Shown here piece after piece: positions 16,682-28,030 of a stretch of 41,928 nt of DNA; position 1 is the stretch's first letter; every line of letters starts with the position of its first letter. Source of the DNA: Limosilactobacillus difficilis (lineage in GTDB: Bacteria; Bacillota; Bacilli; Lactobacillales; Lactobacillaceae); assembly GCF_947387495.1 (NCBI RefSeq), contig NZ_CANDNU010000014.1:1-41928 (forward strand), read 5' to 3'. Under the pieces are notes generated by a model. The model ran no database searches. It was not told the DNA's origin and saw nothing but the letters and a program-made list of their open reading frames with translations. A program made the position numbers and the translations under genes.

Positions 16682-16714
16682 AAAAGGGATTGTGGAAGGA
16701 CCACAATCCCTTGG
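16682..16714 (-). terminator. Terminator of the atp operon
   Basis: Perfect 12-base arms AAGGGATTGTGG and CCACAATCCCTT with a five-base loop are followed by TTGTTATT on the minus strand, directly after atpC. Confidence 0.9.
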
Positions 16715-16737
16715 AATGATAGCTGGTCAAACCAGCT

Positions 16738-17169
16738 TTATTTATTAACGAGCTGTGAAACGTGAAGACGGTTGATCGACCGCTTCAAGTAGGCTTCCGC
16801 CCGTCCCAGCTCGTCCTTATCATGGTGCTCTTTAGCATGACGAATACTTTCCTCGGCATGTTTCTTCGCACTCTGAGCGCGCTGGATATCGATGTTTTCA
16901 GGTAGTTCCGCACTGTCGGCCACGACTGTCGCCAGGTTGTGGTCAAATTCCAGCAGACCACCATTAACGGCGATCGTATCATCAGGCTTGTTGGTATCAG
17001 CATGTTTAACAACCATTGCGTTGATCCCTAGAGCGGTGATGACGGGGATATGGTTAGCCATGATCCCCATCTGACCGTCAGTCGTGTCGAAAATTAGCAT
17101 CGTCGCATCAGCTTCGTACACACTGCCATCCGGGGTGGTAATGGTAACATGAAATTTTGATTGTGCCAT
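16738..17169 (-). CDS. atpC: ATP synthase F1 epsilon subunit
   Basis: A 143-residue subunit of the F1 central stalk. The N-terminal beta-sandwich starts FHVTITTPDGSVYEADATM and contains the usual GQMGIMANHIPVITAL. The C-terminal helical hairpin (about 90-135) is charged and can inhibit ATP hydrolysis in the family. It is the last gene of the operon, 11 bases after atpD, with a GGGG-containing ribosome-binding region. Length is normal. Confidence 0.95.
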   Translation of the reverse strand: MAQSKFHVTITTPDGSVYEADATMLIFDTTDGQMGIMANHIPVITALGINAMVVKHADTNKPDDTIAVNGGLLEFDHNLATVVADSAELPENIDIQRAQSAKKHAEESIRHAKEHHDKDELGRAEAYLKRSINRLHVSQLVNK

Positions 17170-17180
17170 TTTGACACCCC

Positions 17181-18632
<1,452 letters not shown>

Positions 18633-18646
18633 TTATCTCATTCTTG

Positions 18647-19585
18647 TTATTCTTGTGCAGTCATCCCGCCGACAATTTCAGTAATTTCGGTGGTGATTGC
18701 CGCTTGACGTGCACGGTTATACTGCAGGTTCAAAGTTGAAATGATGTCATCCGCATTATCAGTAGCAGACCGCATCGCATTCGAACTGGAAGCGTGCTCT
18801 GATGTCTTGGCATCCAAAATGTCGCCATAGATCAGGCTATTGCAGTACTGGGGTACCAGCACCTTTAATAAAGCGCCGGCGTTGGGCAAAATTTCCATTT
18901 CACCGCTGACCAATTTGCTACTATTGCCTTTGTCATCACCGTCATCAAGCTCAAGGGATTCCCGTGTAATCGGCAGAATCCGATTGGTCTGTACATTGGA
19001 CGAAATCCGGTTGACGTAGTGGCTATAGCAGACATAGAGCTCGTCATACACCCCATCGAAAAACATCTGGGTGGCGTTCTTGACGATTCCCCGCACTTCA
19101 GTATACTTCGGCACGTCGCTGACACCCGTAAATTCATAGACCACGTTCATCCCGCGCTTCTTGAAAAACTCGGTCCCGGTCTTCCCGACTGTCAGGAAAA
19201 CCGAGTTGTCAGCAGTCAGATTCTTTTGCTGCATCAAGTCGAGGGTGGCTTTAATAACGTTACTGTTATAAGAACCTACCAACCCCCGATCTGACGTTAC
19301 AACTAGGATGCCAGTTTTAGTGACTTCCCGCTTGTGAAAGAGGTTGCCCAACTGGGCTTGAACCGAACTATCATCGACGGATAAGTCACCAGCGGCGGTT
19401 CCTTGAGATTTGACCAAGCCAGCTAAGATGGTTTTCACCTTAGCAGCGTATGCTTCGTACGTCTTGGTGTGGTGCTGAATCTGGTTCAGCTTAGAAGTCG
19501 AAACCATCTGCATTGCCTGGGTAATTTGCCGGGTACTGCGAGTCGAAGCAATCTTCCGTTTAACGTTTGCTAATGAAGCAGGCAC
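18647..19585 (-). CDS. atpG: ATP synthase F1 gamma subunit
   Basis: A 312-residue rotor subunit. The N-terminal helix MPASLANVKRKIASTRSTRQITQAMQMVS (positions 1-29, described only in outline) and the C-terminal helix with ENADDIIS-like text, ending in TTEITEIVGG, form the coiled-coil shaft. The middle has TSDRGLVGSYNSNVI, the family hallmark. It is slightly longer than the usual 285-290 residues because of a hydrophilic segment near residues 70-90 and another near 215-225, a lactobacillus trait as far as I recall. Confidence 0.95.
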   Translation of the reverse strand: MPASLANVKRKIASTRSTRQITQAMQMVSTSKLNQIQHHTKTYEAYAAKVKTILAGLVKSQGTAAGDLSVDDSSVQAQLGNLFHKREVTKTGILVVTSDRGLVGSYNSNVIKATLDLMQQKNLTADNSVFLTVGKTGTEFFKKRGMNVVYEFTGVSDVPKYTEVRGIVKNATQMFFDGVYDELYVCYSHYVNRISSNVQTNRILPITRESLELDDGDDKGNSSKLVSGEMEILPNAGALLKVLVPQYCNSLIYGDILDAKTSEHASSSNAMRSATDNADDIISTLNLQYNRARQAAITTEITEIVGGMTAQE

Positions 19586-19622
19586 TCAATCTCACCGTCC
19601 TTTCTTGACTGGTTAATCCTAA

Positions 19623-21194
<1,572 letters not shown>

Positions 21195-21206
21195 TCAATT
21201 CAGATT

Positions 21207-21752
21207 TTATTTCACAAGCAAACGACGAATTTGTTCAATTTTGGAGCTGAGACTACCATCAAGGGTTTGATTAGCCGTTTTAATGATGACCCCACCTAAA
21301 ATCGTCGGGTCAACCGTCTCAGTCAGGAGCACTTCGTTCGCACCGAAGCGATCCTTTAAAGCGGAGACAAGCCGATCACGTCGCGTTGCATCTAATTTTA
21401 CTGCAGTGACAACGTCAGCACGCACCCGCTTTTGCTTTGTGTCGTACCGGCGTCCAAACTCATCAATAATTGCGACCATGTCACCAATACGGCCATAGTC
21501 AAAAGTCATCTGGACGAGGTTGGCAACGTACTTAGAAGCACCCTGCTTCAAATCCTCAACCACGGCTTTTTTGTCTTGATAGGATAAGTCAACACCCGTC
21601 AAGGCACGAACTAAATTAGGATTGTCGGTAAAGACTTGGCGTAAGTCCTGCAATTCTTGATAAGTTTGCTCTAGTTGGTCTGCGTCGCCTTCGACCAGCT
21701 CAAAAAGAGCGCGGGAATAACGGCGGCCAACTTCCATCTTATCAAGACTCAT
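21207..21752 (-). CDS. atpH: ATP synthase F1 delta subunit
   Basis: A 181-residue peripheral-stalk subunit connecting the b dimer to the top of F1. The N-terminal helical domain begins [15 protein letters not shown]. The C-terminal region has the conserved [21 protein letters not shown]. The start overlaps the atpF 3' end by 11 bases, which implies coupled translation. Length is normal. Confidence 0.95.
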   Translation of the reverse strand: MSLDKMEVGRRYSRALFELVEGDADQLEQTYQELQDLRQVFTDNPNLVRALTGVDLSYQDKKAVVEDLKQGASKYVANLVQMTFDYGRIGDMVAIIDEFGRRYDTKQKRVRADVVTAVKLDATRRDRLVSALKDRFGANEVLLTETVDPTILGGVIIKTANQTLDGSLSSKIEQIRRLLVK

Positions 21753-22251
21753 GTTTTACCAACCCTTCAATGTAAGAATCAATTAAGGCCTGTTGGTCAT
21801 CCGCAGACAATTGTTTGTGGATAAGCTTGGAAGCAATCTCAACAGAGAGGTTTGCCACGTCGTTCTTTGCGCCTTGCAGGGCATCTTTGCGCGCCTGTTC
21901 AGCGTCTTGTGCAGCTTGTTGTTTCACATTTGCAGCGTCAGCTTGGGCAGCTTCGACAATCTTGTTACGCTGGTCTTCACCAGTCTTCTTAGCATCGGCA
22001 ACAATCTTAGTTGCTTCTTGTTTGGAACCAGCTAGTTCATCTTGCCGTTGCTTAGCCAGTTTTTCAGCATCTGCCCGCTTTTGTGCAGCAGTGTCGATGT
22101 CGTTAGCCACTTTAGTAGCCCGCTTTTGCATCATTTGAGTAACTGGCTTCCAGGCAAAATGCCAAACAAGAGCCGCCAAGATAATGAAGGAAACGATGTA
22201 GAAGAGCATATCGCCGACGTACAATTGATTAGATTCAGCAAGTACAAACAT
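21742..22251 (-). CDS. atpF: ATP synthase Fo b subunit
   Basis: A 169-residue stator subunit. One N-terminal membrane helix (about 12-35, [20 protein letters not shown]) is followed by a long charged, alanine-rich coiled coil to the C-terminus. AAGGAGG stands before the ATG. It lies 40 bases after atpE and overlaps atpH. Confidence 0.95.
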   Translation of the reverse strand: MFVLAESNQLYVGDMLFYIVSFIILAALVWHFAWKPVTQMMQKRATKVANDIDTAAQKRADAEKLAKQRQDELAGSKQEATKIVADAKKTGEDQRNKIVEAAQADAANVKQQAAQDAEQARKDALQGAKNDVANLSVEIASKLIHKQLSADDQQALIDSYIEGLVKHES

Positions 22252-22291
22252 CTATTGACACCTCCTTGCAATTGAAATCAAAGTATGTAGA

Positions 22292-22504
22292 TTACTTGTT
22301 CATAACAAGGAAGCCGACAACGATTGACAGAATTGGCAGAGCTTCGATCAGCCCAACACCAATGAACATCGTCGTCCGTAAATCACCCATTAATTCTGGC
22401 TGACGAGCCATAGCGTCAACCGTGTGACCAATAACTTGTCCGTTACCATAACCGGCACCGACAGCAGCGAGACCGGCAGCAATACCAGCAGCAATTGCAC
22501 CCAT
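22292..22504 (-). CDS. atpE: ATP synthase Fo c subunit (proton type)
   Basis: A 70-residue hairpin of two membrane helices forming the c ring. The polar loop is ARQPE and the ion-carrying carboxylate is Glu54 in [11 protein letters not shown]. The surrounding residues lack the Gln and Ser/Thr sodium ligands, so protons are the likely ion. The ATG at 22504 follows AAGGAGG by eight bases. The longer frame from 22528 reads across this site and is rejected. Confidence 0.96.
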   Translation of the reverse strand: MGAIAAGIAAGLAAVGAGYGNGQVIGHTVDAMARQPELMGDLRTTMFIGVGLIEALPILSIVVGFLVMNK

Positions 22505-22546
22505 TGTAATATCCTCCTTAATAATCAATCAGTGATTGTTGTTTAA

Positions 22547-23257
22547 TTATTCTCCAACAACCTTCTGAGAAATATAAACCGTTGTTAATGTTACAAAGAC
22601 ATAAGCTTGAATTGCACCAATGAAGACCGAGAAGCCTTGCCAGGCAATTTCCAGTGGAAGACTCACGATCATCGTCGCAATTCCGTGTGAAAATGCCATT
22701 CCAGCAATCAACTTTAGAAGTAATTCACCAGAATAGATGTTCCCGAAAATCCGGAGGCCTAACGTAATAAAGTTAGTAAACTCTTCAATCAGATTAATCG
22801 GCAGCATTCCTGGCATCGGTGAAACGAAGCCCTTGAAGTAATTCTTGAATCCCCGTTGCGCGATTCCCAAAAAGTGGGAAAGTAAAATCGTGGTCATTGA
22901 GAAGGTCAAGGTTACAACCGGGTCCGCCGTCGGACTTCTGAGTAATTCGTGCCCGTTCCAACCCATCTGGAAAATCAAGCCAAATTGGTTAGCGACGAAG
23001 ATAAACACAAACAGAATGAAAATAAAGAACGAGAAAAATCCGGAAGTTTCCTGGTTAAACTGGGCTCTCACAATCCCGTTTGTGAATTCAATCAACCATT
23101 CCAACACGTTCTGCCCGCCAGTCGGCTTCATTGTGATGTGACGTGAAAGACCATACATCACCGCAAAAACAATGACACAGACGATCAGGCCGGAAAGCAT
23201 GTTGGTAAAGTTAAACGTCAGGCCGAAAAGCTTAAAAGTATAAGCATTACCGCCCAT
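22547..23257 (-). CDS. atpB: ATP synthase Fo a subunit
   Basis: A 236-residue membrane subunit with the proton half-channels. The essential arginine is in [19 protein letters not shown]. The last helix region [16 protein letters not shown] is standard. It is the first gene of the operon, without an atpI gene upstream, the usual lactobacillus arrangement. AGGTGG stands nine bases before the ATG. Confidence 0.95.
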   Translation of the reverse strand: MGGNAYTFKLFGLTFNFTNMLSGLIVCVIVFAVMYGLSRHITMKPTGGQNVLEWLIEFTNGIVRAQFNQETSGFFSFFIFILFVFIFVANQFGLIFQMGWNGHELLRSPTADPVVTLTFSMTTILLSHFLGIAQRGFKNYFKGFVSPMPGMLPINLIEEFTNFITLGLRIFGNIYSGELLLKLIAGMAFSHGIATMIVSLPLEIAWQGFSVFIGAIQAYVFVTLTTVYISQKVVGE

Positions 23258-23349
23258 TCATATTCCACCTCTTTTCTTTATAACATAATCTTGGTTTGTA
23301 ATTTCGGTTAACCAGCGAATAAAGTCGGTTTGGCCCAATTACAAAACAT

Positions 23350-23377
23350 AATATACCATAAAATATAGGTCGCGCAA
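23350..23377 (-). promoter_or_regulatory. Promoter of the atp operon
   Basis: TTGCGC (-35) and TATATT (-10) are separated by 16 bases on the minus strand, about 93 bases before the atpB start. The long untranslated leader has no obvious hairpin. Confidence 0.6.
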
Positions 23378-23394
23378 AGACTTAACCATTGTGT

Positions 23395-23409
23395 AAAAAA
23401 CGTTTTCAA
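23395..23409. promoter_or_regulatory. cre-like site upstream of the atp promoter
   Basis: On the minus strand TTGAAAACGTTTTTT matches 14 of 15 positions of the cre form WTGNAANCGNWNNCW. Its centre is about 59 bases upstream of the expected transcription start. That location is typical of CcpA activation rather than repression. Poly-A/T content makes a chance match possible. Confidence 0.4.
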
Positions 23410-23448
23410 GCAGATCAGGTCGGCCTTTGCCACATCATTAAAATTTGA

Positions 23449-24213
23449 TTAATCGTTCACATGTTTTTTCATCTGATGGCGCCAGGCAATCATCACCGCC
23501 GTCACCGGAACGGTCAGCAGCACCCCGATAAAAGAGATCAAGACAATTAAGAGCTCGTTGACGAAGATCTTGTCGTTAATGATCGTCCCAAAAGAGTAGT
23601 GGAGGCCGGCAAACCAAATAAAGAGCGCCAAAAAACCGCCAAAAAAGCCAAAAAACAAGGTGTTAAGCGCTGTCCCCATGATCTGGCGGCCAATCACCAA
23701 ACCGCTCGTCAACAAATCCTGACGGCTAATTTGGGGATCGGCGTCCAGCATGGTGGCCATCCCCGCCGCAATCGACATCGCCGCTTCCGCAATCGCGCCG
23801 AGAATACTCAGGGAAGTGACAACGACGGTAATGCTCTGGAAACTCAAGCCGATCTGCAGGGACATCCCCTCCAGAGCATCCGTATCTTCCAAGCCAAAAC
23901 CCTGAACCCGCGCGAAGTGTTCGACCAGGATGATCAGCAAGAGCAGGATCGCAAAGACCAGCAGCGAAGCGTAATAAGCATTTACCGTCACCGCTAAGTC
24001 ATTGCGGCCCATAAAAATGGTGATGGCTAAGATCACCACCCCGCTAAAGATCGTGACGGCCAGGGGTGGAAAATGAATTGCGACCAACACCAAGGCCAAG
24101 AAGAGGAAACAAAAGTTCAAAAGCAGGCTCCAAAAGGCTGTCCAGCCCTGCCGGCCACCGACCAGCACCATCAAAATAAGCAGAATCAAGCCGAGCAGAC
24201 TAATCGTTGACAT
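23449..24213 (-). CDS. YibE/F family membrane protein, second gene (YibF-like)
   Basis: A 254-residue protein made almost wholly of hydrophobic helices (about seven), with no extracytoplasmic domain. Segments such as ILGAIAEAAMSIAAGMATMLD and GRQIMGTALNTLFFGFFGGF match the conserved core of the YibE/F family as I recall it. The gene starts inside the end of its partner (overlap 14 bases), so the two are likely made together and form one complex. The ATG at 24213, nine bases after a G-rich site, is preferred to 24222. No substrate or activity is known for the family. Confidence 0.75.
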   Translation of the reverse strand: MSTISLLGLILLILMVLVGGRQGWTAFWSLLLNFCFLFLALVLVAIHFPPLAVTIFSGVVILAITIFMGRNDLAVTVNAYYASLLVFAILLLLIILVEHFARVQGFGLEDTDALEGMSLQIGLSFQSITVVVTSLSILGAIAEAAMSIAAGMATMLDADPQISRQDLLTSGLVIGRQIMGTALNTLFFGFFGGFLALFIWFAGLHYSFGTIINDKIFVNELLIVLISFIGVLLTVPVTAVMIAWRHQMKKHVND

Positions 24214-25324
24214 GACCGGCATCCCCCCTTGTCAATAATAAGGCCATCATGGCACTGGCCACCGGGATGGCCAATACGATCCCGATCCCGCTGATCAGGC
24301 TTTGGGCGGTCCCCAGAGACATCGACATCGAAAAAGTGTAGCCCCAGGAATTGCCGTTGCGCAACAGCAAGAGGGCACTGGTATAAGTGACCGCCATAAA
24401 AATCATGAAGAGCACGTTGACGAGTGGCCCCATTACTGACTTACCCACTTCACGTCCAGCCAAGAAGAGCTTCTTAAAATCAGCTTGGGGATTGACCTGG
24501 GAAAACTGGAAAAGAGTCGCCACAATATCACTAGAAACGTCCATCACCGCTCCCAACGACCCCAGCAAAGTCTCGGCCAAAAACAGCGGTCGCTGGACCT
24601 GGGTGACGTAGAGCATCGATTCGTAATGAATCCCGCGTTCATGGGTCCAGCTAAAGACTAGCCAACTGATTCCCAGTGCCAAGAAAGTTCCTGCTAAGGT
24701 GGCAATGCTGGTCGCCAGCATCCGTTTGGTCGGCCCAAGAATCAGGAGCAGACTGATAATAGTAAAGAGAATCGCTAGACCGCTGAAGATTGCTAGGACA
24801 TGCCCACCTTGCCAAGCCTGGTCAAGCTCGATAGCAATGATGAAGAGAAGCGCGTTGGCAATGAGACTCAGTAACACTCGCAGGCCCGTCCAACGCATCA
24901 TCAACAGCAAGAGGGCTATAGTTAACCAGACCAGAAAAGCAAGTACCTCGTCCCGCTTGAGGTCGCTGATATTGGCACTCAGTCGGCCGTGGCGATTCCG
25001 GTGCAGTTGGCTAAGAAAAAGCTGATCGCCAACTTTGTAGTGCTGATCCATCGCTCCTGAATCGGTGTAGTGGTTGGCAATTGTCAATTGGCGACCTCGA
25101 TAACGCCCGTTCATCAGCCGAACTTTCAAGGATTGACTTGTGAGACGGTCTTCGTTATGAAATTCATCGCTCGTTTTTTGCCGACTCAGCTGCTTAGTCG
25201 CCAGCACCTGCCCAATCGGCCGTCGATAAAGAGTCTGGTTGTGACTGAAGATTACCATCAGCACAACGCCGCTGACCATCATGACAATTAGCAGCAACCA
25301 CCATCGTTGACTTTCTTTTTTCAT
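24200..25324 (-). CDS. YibE/F family membrane protein, first gene (YibE-like)
   Basis: A 374-residue protein. One N-terminal membrane helix (about 9-28) is followed by an extracytoplasmic segment (about 30-130) with beta-like text (VRLMNGRYRGRQLTIANHYTD). About eight hydrophobic helices end the protein. SLGAVMDVSSDIVATLFQFSQ and GREVGKSVMGPLVNVLFMIF parallel segments of the following gene, so the two share an ancestor. Position is between upp and the atp operon, with the upp terminator just upstream. AGGTGA stands before the ATG. Function is unknown; a transport or channel role is only inference from the helices. Confidence 0.78.
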   Translation of the reverse strand: MKKESQRWWLLLIVMMVSGVVLMVIFSHNQTLYRRPIGQVLATKQLSRQKTSDEFHNEDRLTSQSLKVRLMNGRYRGRQLTIANHYTDSGAMDQHYKVGDQLFLSQLHRNRHGRLSANISDLKRDEVLAFLVWLTIALLLLMMRWTGLRVLLSLIANALLFIIAIELDQAWQGGHVLAIFSGLAILFTIISLLLILGPTKRMLATSIATLAGTFLALGISWLVFSWTHERGIHYESMLYVTQVQRPLFLAETLLGSLGAVMDVSSDIVATLFQFSQVNPQADFKKLFLAGREVGKSVMGPLVNVLFMIFMAVTYTSALLLLRNGNSWGYTFSMSMSLGTAQSLISGIGIVLAIPVASAMMALLLTRGDAGHVND

Positions 25325-25349
25325 GATTATTCATCACCTAAAATAGCAT

Positions 25350-25386
25350 AAAAGCCAAGCAGAAGATCATTCCGCTTGGCTTTTTT
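25350..25386 (-). terminator. upp terminator
   Basis: The arms AAAAGCCAAGC and GCTTGGCTTTT are perfect around a 13-base loop, with T runs on both sides. It sits between the upp stop and the YibE-like gene, which therefore needs its own promoter. Confidence 0.88.
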
Positions 25387-25400
25387 ACTTGGTTAGCTAA

Positions 25401-26036
25401 TTACTTTGTCCCGAACAACCGGTCACCAGCATCACCCAGACCTGGCACAATGTAGCCATCTTCATTCAGATGGTCATCGAGGGCACAAGTGTAGAGATTG
25501 ACGTCTGGGTATTCCTTACGGAAAGTTTTGACCCCTTCTGGTGCCGAAACTAAGCAGGCAAACTTCATGTTCTTTGGGTCACAGCCCCGCTTGACCAGGG
25601 CCCCAACCGCATCGACGGCCGAGCCACCGGTAGCGAGCATCGGATCGACGATGAAAAGTTCCCGTTCGGTGATGTCATACGGCAGTTTGACGAAGTATTC
25701 GTGCGGCTGCAACGTTTTTTCGTCCCGGTACATGCCGATAAAACCAATCTTAGCTGCCGGAATCAGGTCGGTGAAACCGTCAACCATGCCGAGACCAGCC
25801 CGCAGTATCGGAACAATCGCCACCTTTTTGCCAGCCAGGACCTTCTGGGTCGTCTTGCCCATTGGCGTCTCAATCTCAATGTCCTTCGTTGGCATGTCGC
25901 GTGAAACTTCGTACGCCATCAGTGTCGCAAGTTCCTTCACAATTTCACGAAAACCCTTCGTCCCTAACCGCTTGTCACGGATTTGGGTCAACTTATGCTG
26001 GATCAACGGATGGTCCAAAATTTCAAATTTACCCAT
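25401..26036 (-). CDS. upp: Uracil phosphoribosyltransferase
   Basis: A 211-residue pyrimidine salvage enzyme making UMP from uracil and PRPP. The PRPP motif is [16 protein letters not shown]. The flexible loop has PHEYFVKLP and the uracil pocket is [19 protein letters not shown]. The ATG at 26036 gives the usual start [10 protein letters not shown]; the upstream GTG at 26045 lacks correct spacing. It is a single gene with its own promoter and terminator. Confidence 0.96.
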   Translation of the reverse strand: MGKFEILDHPLIQHKLTQIRDKRLGTKGFREIVKELATLMAYEVSRDMPTKDIEIETPMGKTTQKVLAGKKVAIVPILRAGLGMVDGFTDLIPAAKIGFIGMYRDEKTLQPHEYFVKLPYDITERELFIVDPMLATGGSAVDAVGALVKRGCDPKNMKFACLVSAPEGVKTFRKEYPDVNLYTCALDDHLNEDGYIVPGLGDAGDRLFGTK

Positions 26037-26065
26037 GATATGCACTCCCTTTAGAATTCTTTACC

Positions 26066-26095
26066 ATTATAGTCAGTCCCAGGAATAAAAAGCAA
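26066..26095 (-). promoter_or_regulatory. Promoter of upp
   Basis: TTGCTT (-35) and a consensus TATAAT (-10) with 18 bases between, about 30 bases before the upp ATG. Confidence 0.7.
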
Positions 26096-26158
26096 TATGA
26101 CAACGGGTAAAAATGATTTCCTTCACAATTATTGACTAACAGTTACAGATCCTGGCGT

Positions 26159-27028
26159 TTACTTCAACAATTCCTTAGCTAATTCGAAGTCGCCGAGGGT
26201 TGCAGAACCATTGTGAGCCACTGCCGGCCGGACAATCAACTGGTCGAGATCCGGTGTCTTAACGTAGCCGTTGTTAAATTGCTTGAAGAATTCGCGAACG
26301 TGAACCAGATCGCCTTCATTCAGCACGGAACCACCCACGACCATCACGTCAGGACGAACCGTCATGTAAACGGCAAAGAGCATCTGGGCGATGTAGTACT
26401 GCACATAGGTGAAGGCCTTGTTGTTGCGATCCAGGTTCTCACCACGAATTCCTGTCCGGCCTTCCAGTGATGGACCGGCAGCCATCCCTTCGACACAATC
26501 GCCGCCGTGGAAAGGACAGAAGCCCTTGTAGTCATCCCCAGGGTAACGCACGATTTTCATGTGGCCCATCTCCGGATGAGCAGAAAGGCCGATGAAATGT
26601 CCTCCCTGGATGATGCCGCCGCCAACGCCGGTCCCGACGGTTACGTAAAGGTAGGTCTTGTCATTATGCCGACCACGCGCCACGTATTCCCCATAGCAGG
26701 AGCCGTTGACATCGGTGGTAACAAAGACCGGAACATCCAAGCCCCGTTCTAGAACCCCCTTCATATCAGCGCCGGACCAGCCAGGTTTTGGCGTGTCGAG
26801 AATTTGGCCGTAGGTGTCAGAATTAGGATTGACGTCAACCGGACCAAAAGTGGCAATTCCCAGAGCATCGATCGGGTTGTCCTTAAAGAAAGCCACGCAA
26901 CGGCTCAGCGTTTCATCTGCCGTCGTGGTTGGAATGCGCTTGCGAGCAACTTCCTTTTTAGTTTCAACGTCCTGGACAGCTAGGATAAACTTGGTCCCAC
27001 CGGCTTCAATACTTCCAACTTTACTCAT
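26159..27028 (-). CDS. scrK: Fructokinase, ROK family
   Basis: A 289-residue sugar kinase phosphorylating the fructose released by ScrB. It has GSIEAGGTKF near the N-terminus (ATP phosphate site) and the ROK signature around VTVGTGVGGGIIQGG. The zinc site is HPEMGHM followed by CPFHGGDC, the His/Cys arrangement of ROK fructokinases. GGAGG precedes the ATG, 12 bases after scrR, so it is the third gene of the scrBRK transcript. No clear terminator was found after its stop. Confidence 0.92.
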   Translation of the reverse strand: MSKVGSIEAGGTKFILAVQDVETKKEVARKRIPTTTADETLSRCVAFFKDNPIDALGIATFGPVDVNPNSDTYGQILDTPKPGWSGADMKGVLERGLDVPVFVTTDVNGSCYGEYVARGRHNDKTYLYVTVGTGVGGGIIQGGHFIGLSAHPEMGHMKIVRYPGDDYKGFCPFHGGDCVEGMAAGPSLEGRTGIRGENLDRNNKAFTYVQYYIAQMLFAVYMTVRPDVMVVGGSVLNEGDLVHVREFFKQFNNGYVKTPDLDQLIVRPAVAHNGSATLGDFELAKELLK

Positions 27029-27040
27029 TTGATTTTCCTC

Positions 27041-28021
27041 CTATGCAGTTTGTCTGCGAACTAAGCTAACCGGCAACTGATAGTATAGCTTACTGAACTG
27101 GCAGTTGGGGTCTTGGACCCGCTGTTGCAGTAAGTGAACTAGGAGTTGTGCGATGTCATCAATTGGTTGAACAACCGTCGTCAATTCAGGATGATAGGTC
27201 CGAACAAGTTCCGTCCCATCAAAGCCAACAACCTTCAAGTCTTCCGGCACCCGGATGCCCAGAGTGTGCGCCTCATTGAGCAATAAAATCGCCGTCAAAT
27301 CATCCGTACAAACGAAGCCATCAGCTCGCTCACTCTTCAAAATATCTTCGATCATTGCTTTTTTGAGACTGGCGGAATCGGAGAAAGCAACCGAATGGAC
27401 TCGACTTTCCATCCCCGCCTGCCGAACGGTGTCTTGATAGGCTGACAGACGTTGATCCGTCGGATTCCCTTTCTGGTGCTGATTGCCCAGAAAGTGAATT
27501 GCCGTACAACCATCCGCAATTAACCGACGCGTGGCCAGTTGCATTCCCTGGTAATTATTGCAGGAAACGATCGGCACGTTATCAGCCAGGTGCCGATCAA
27601 AGGTAACGATGGGCAAGCCGGACTGTTGGTATTCTTCAATCCCCAAATTATGACCGCCGGAAATAATGCCATCGACCTGGTTAGCGATCAGCATCCGCAA
27701 ATAATTGCGTTCCTTTTCCAAGTTGTAATTGGCATTGCACAAGATCATCTTATCACCAATTGCGAACAGTGCCCGCTCAATTTTGCTGACCAATTCCGCA
27801 AAAAAGGGATTGGCAATCGTTGGAACGATCACCCCGACCAAATGAGTCTGTTTGCCGTGCAGTGACCGGGCCAGGTTGTTGGGCTGATAATTGAGTTCCT
27901 TCATCGCTGCTAAGACTTTGGCCTTGGTTTGGGCACTCAGATAGCCCCGGTTATTAATAACTCGTGACGCCGTGGCGACAGACACCCCAGCGCGTTTAGC
28001 GATATCAGCAAGCGTTGCCAT
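27041..28021 (-). CDS. scrR: LacI-family sucrose repressor
   Basis: A 326-residue repressor. The N-terminal LacI headpiece is ATLADIAKRAGVSVATASRV with the hinge helix NNLARSLHGK. The remainder is a periplasmic-binding-protein-like sugar sensor with VGVIVPTIANPFFAELV at its start. Three ATG codons and a GTG stand in tandem after AGGTG; the last ATG (28021) has the best spacing and gives the family start. It lies directly after the scrB stop, so it controls its own operon. Likely operators are the inverted pair at 29570-29584 and 29636-29650. Confidence 0.92.
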   Translation of the reverse strand: MATLADIAKRAGVSVATASRVINNRGYLSAQTKAKVLAAMKELNYQPNNLARSLHGKQTHLVGVIVPTIANPFFAELVSKIERALFAIGDKMILCNANYNLEKERNYLRMLIANQVDGIISGGHNLGIEEYQQSGLPIVTFDRHLADNVPIVSCNNYQGMQLATRRLIADGCTAIHFLGNQHQKGNPTDQRLSAYQDTVRQAGMESRVHSVAFSDSASLKKAMIEDILKSERADGFVCTDDLTAILLLNEAHTLGIRVPEDLKVVGFDGTELVRTYHPELTTVVQPIDDIAQLLVHLLQQRVQDPNCQFSKLYYQLPVSLVRRQTA

Positions 28022-28030
28022 CATCATCAC

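Noticed and set aside
25498-26088. 196-codon plus-strand frame opposite upp
   Set aside because: Shadow of upp, with a Ser/Pro-rich translation and no ribosome site.
26037-26158. Terminator after scrK
   Set aside because: No stable stem with a T tail could be found; only loose AT-rich sequence up to the upp promoter.
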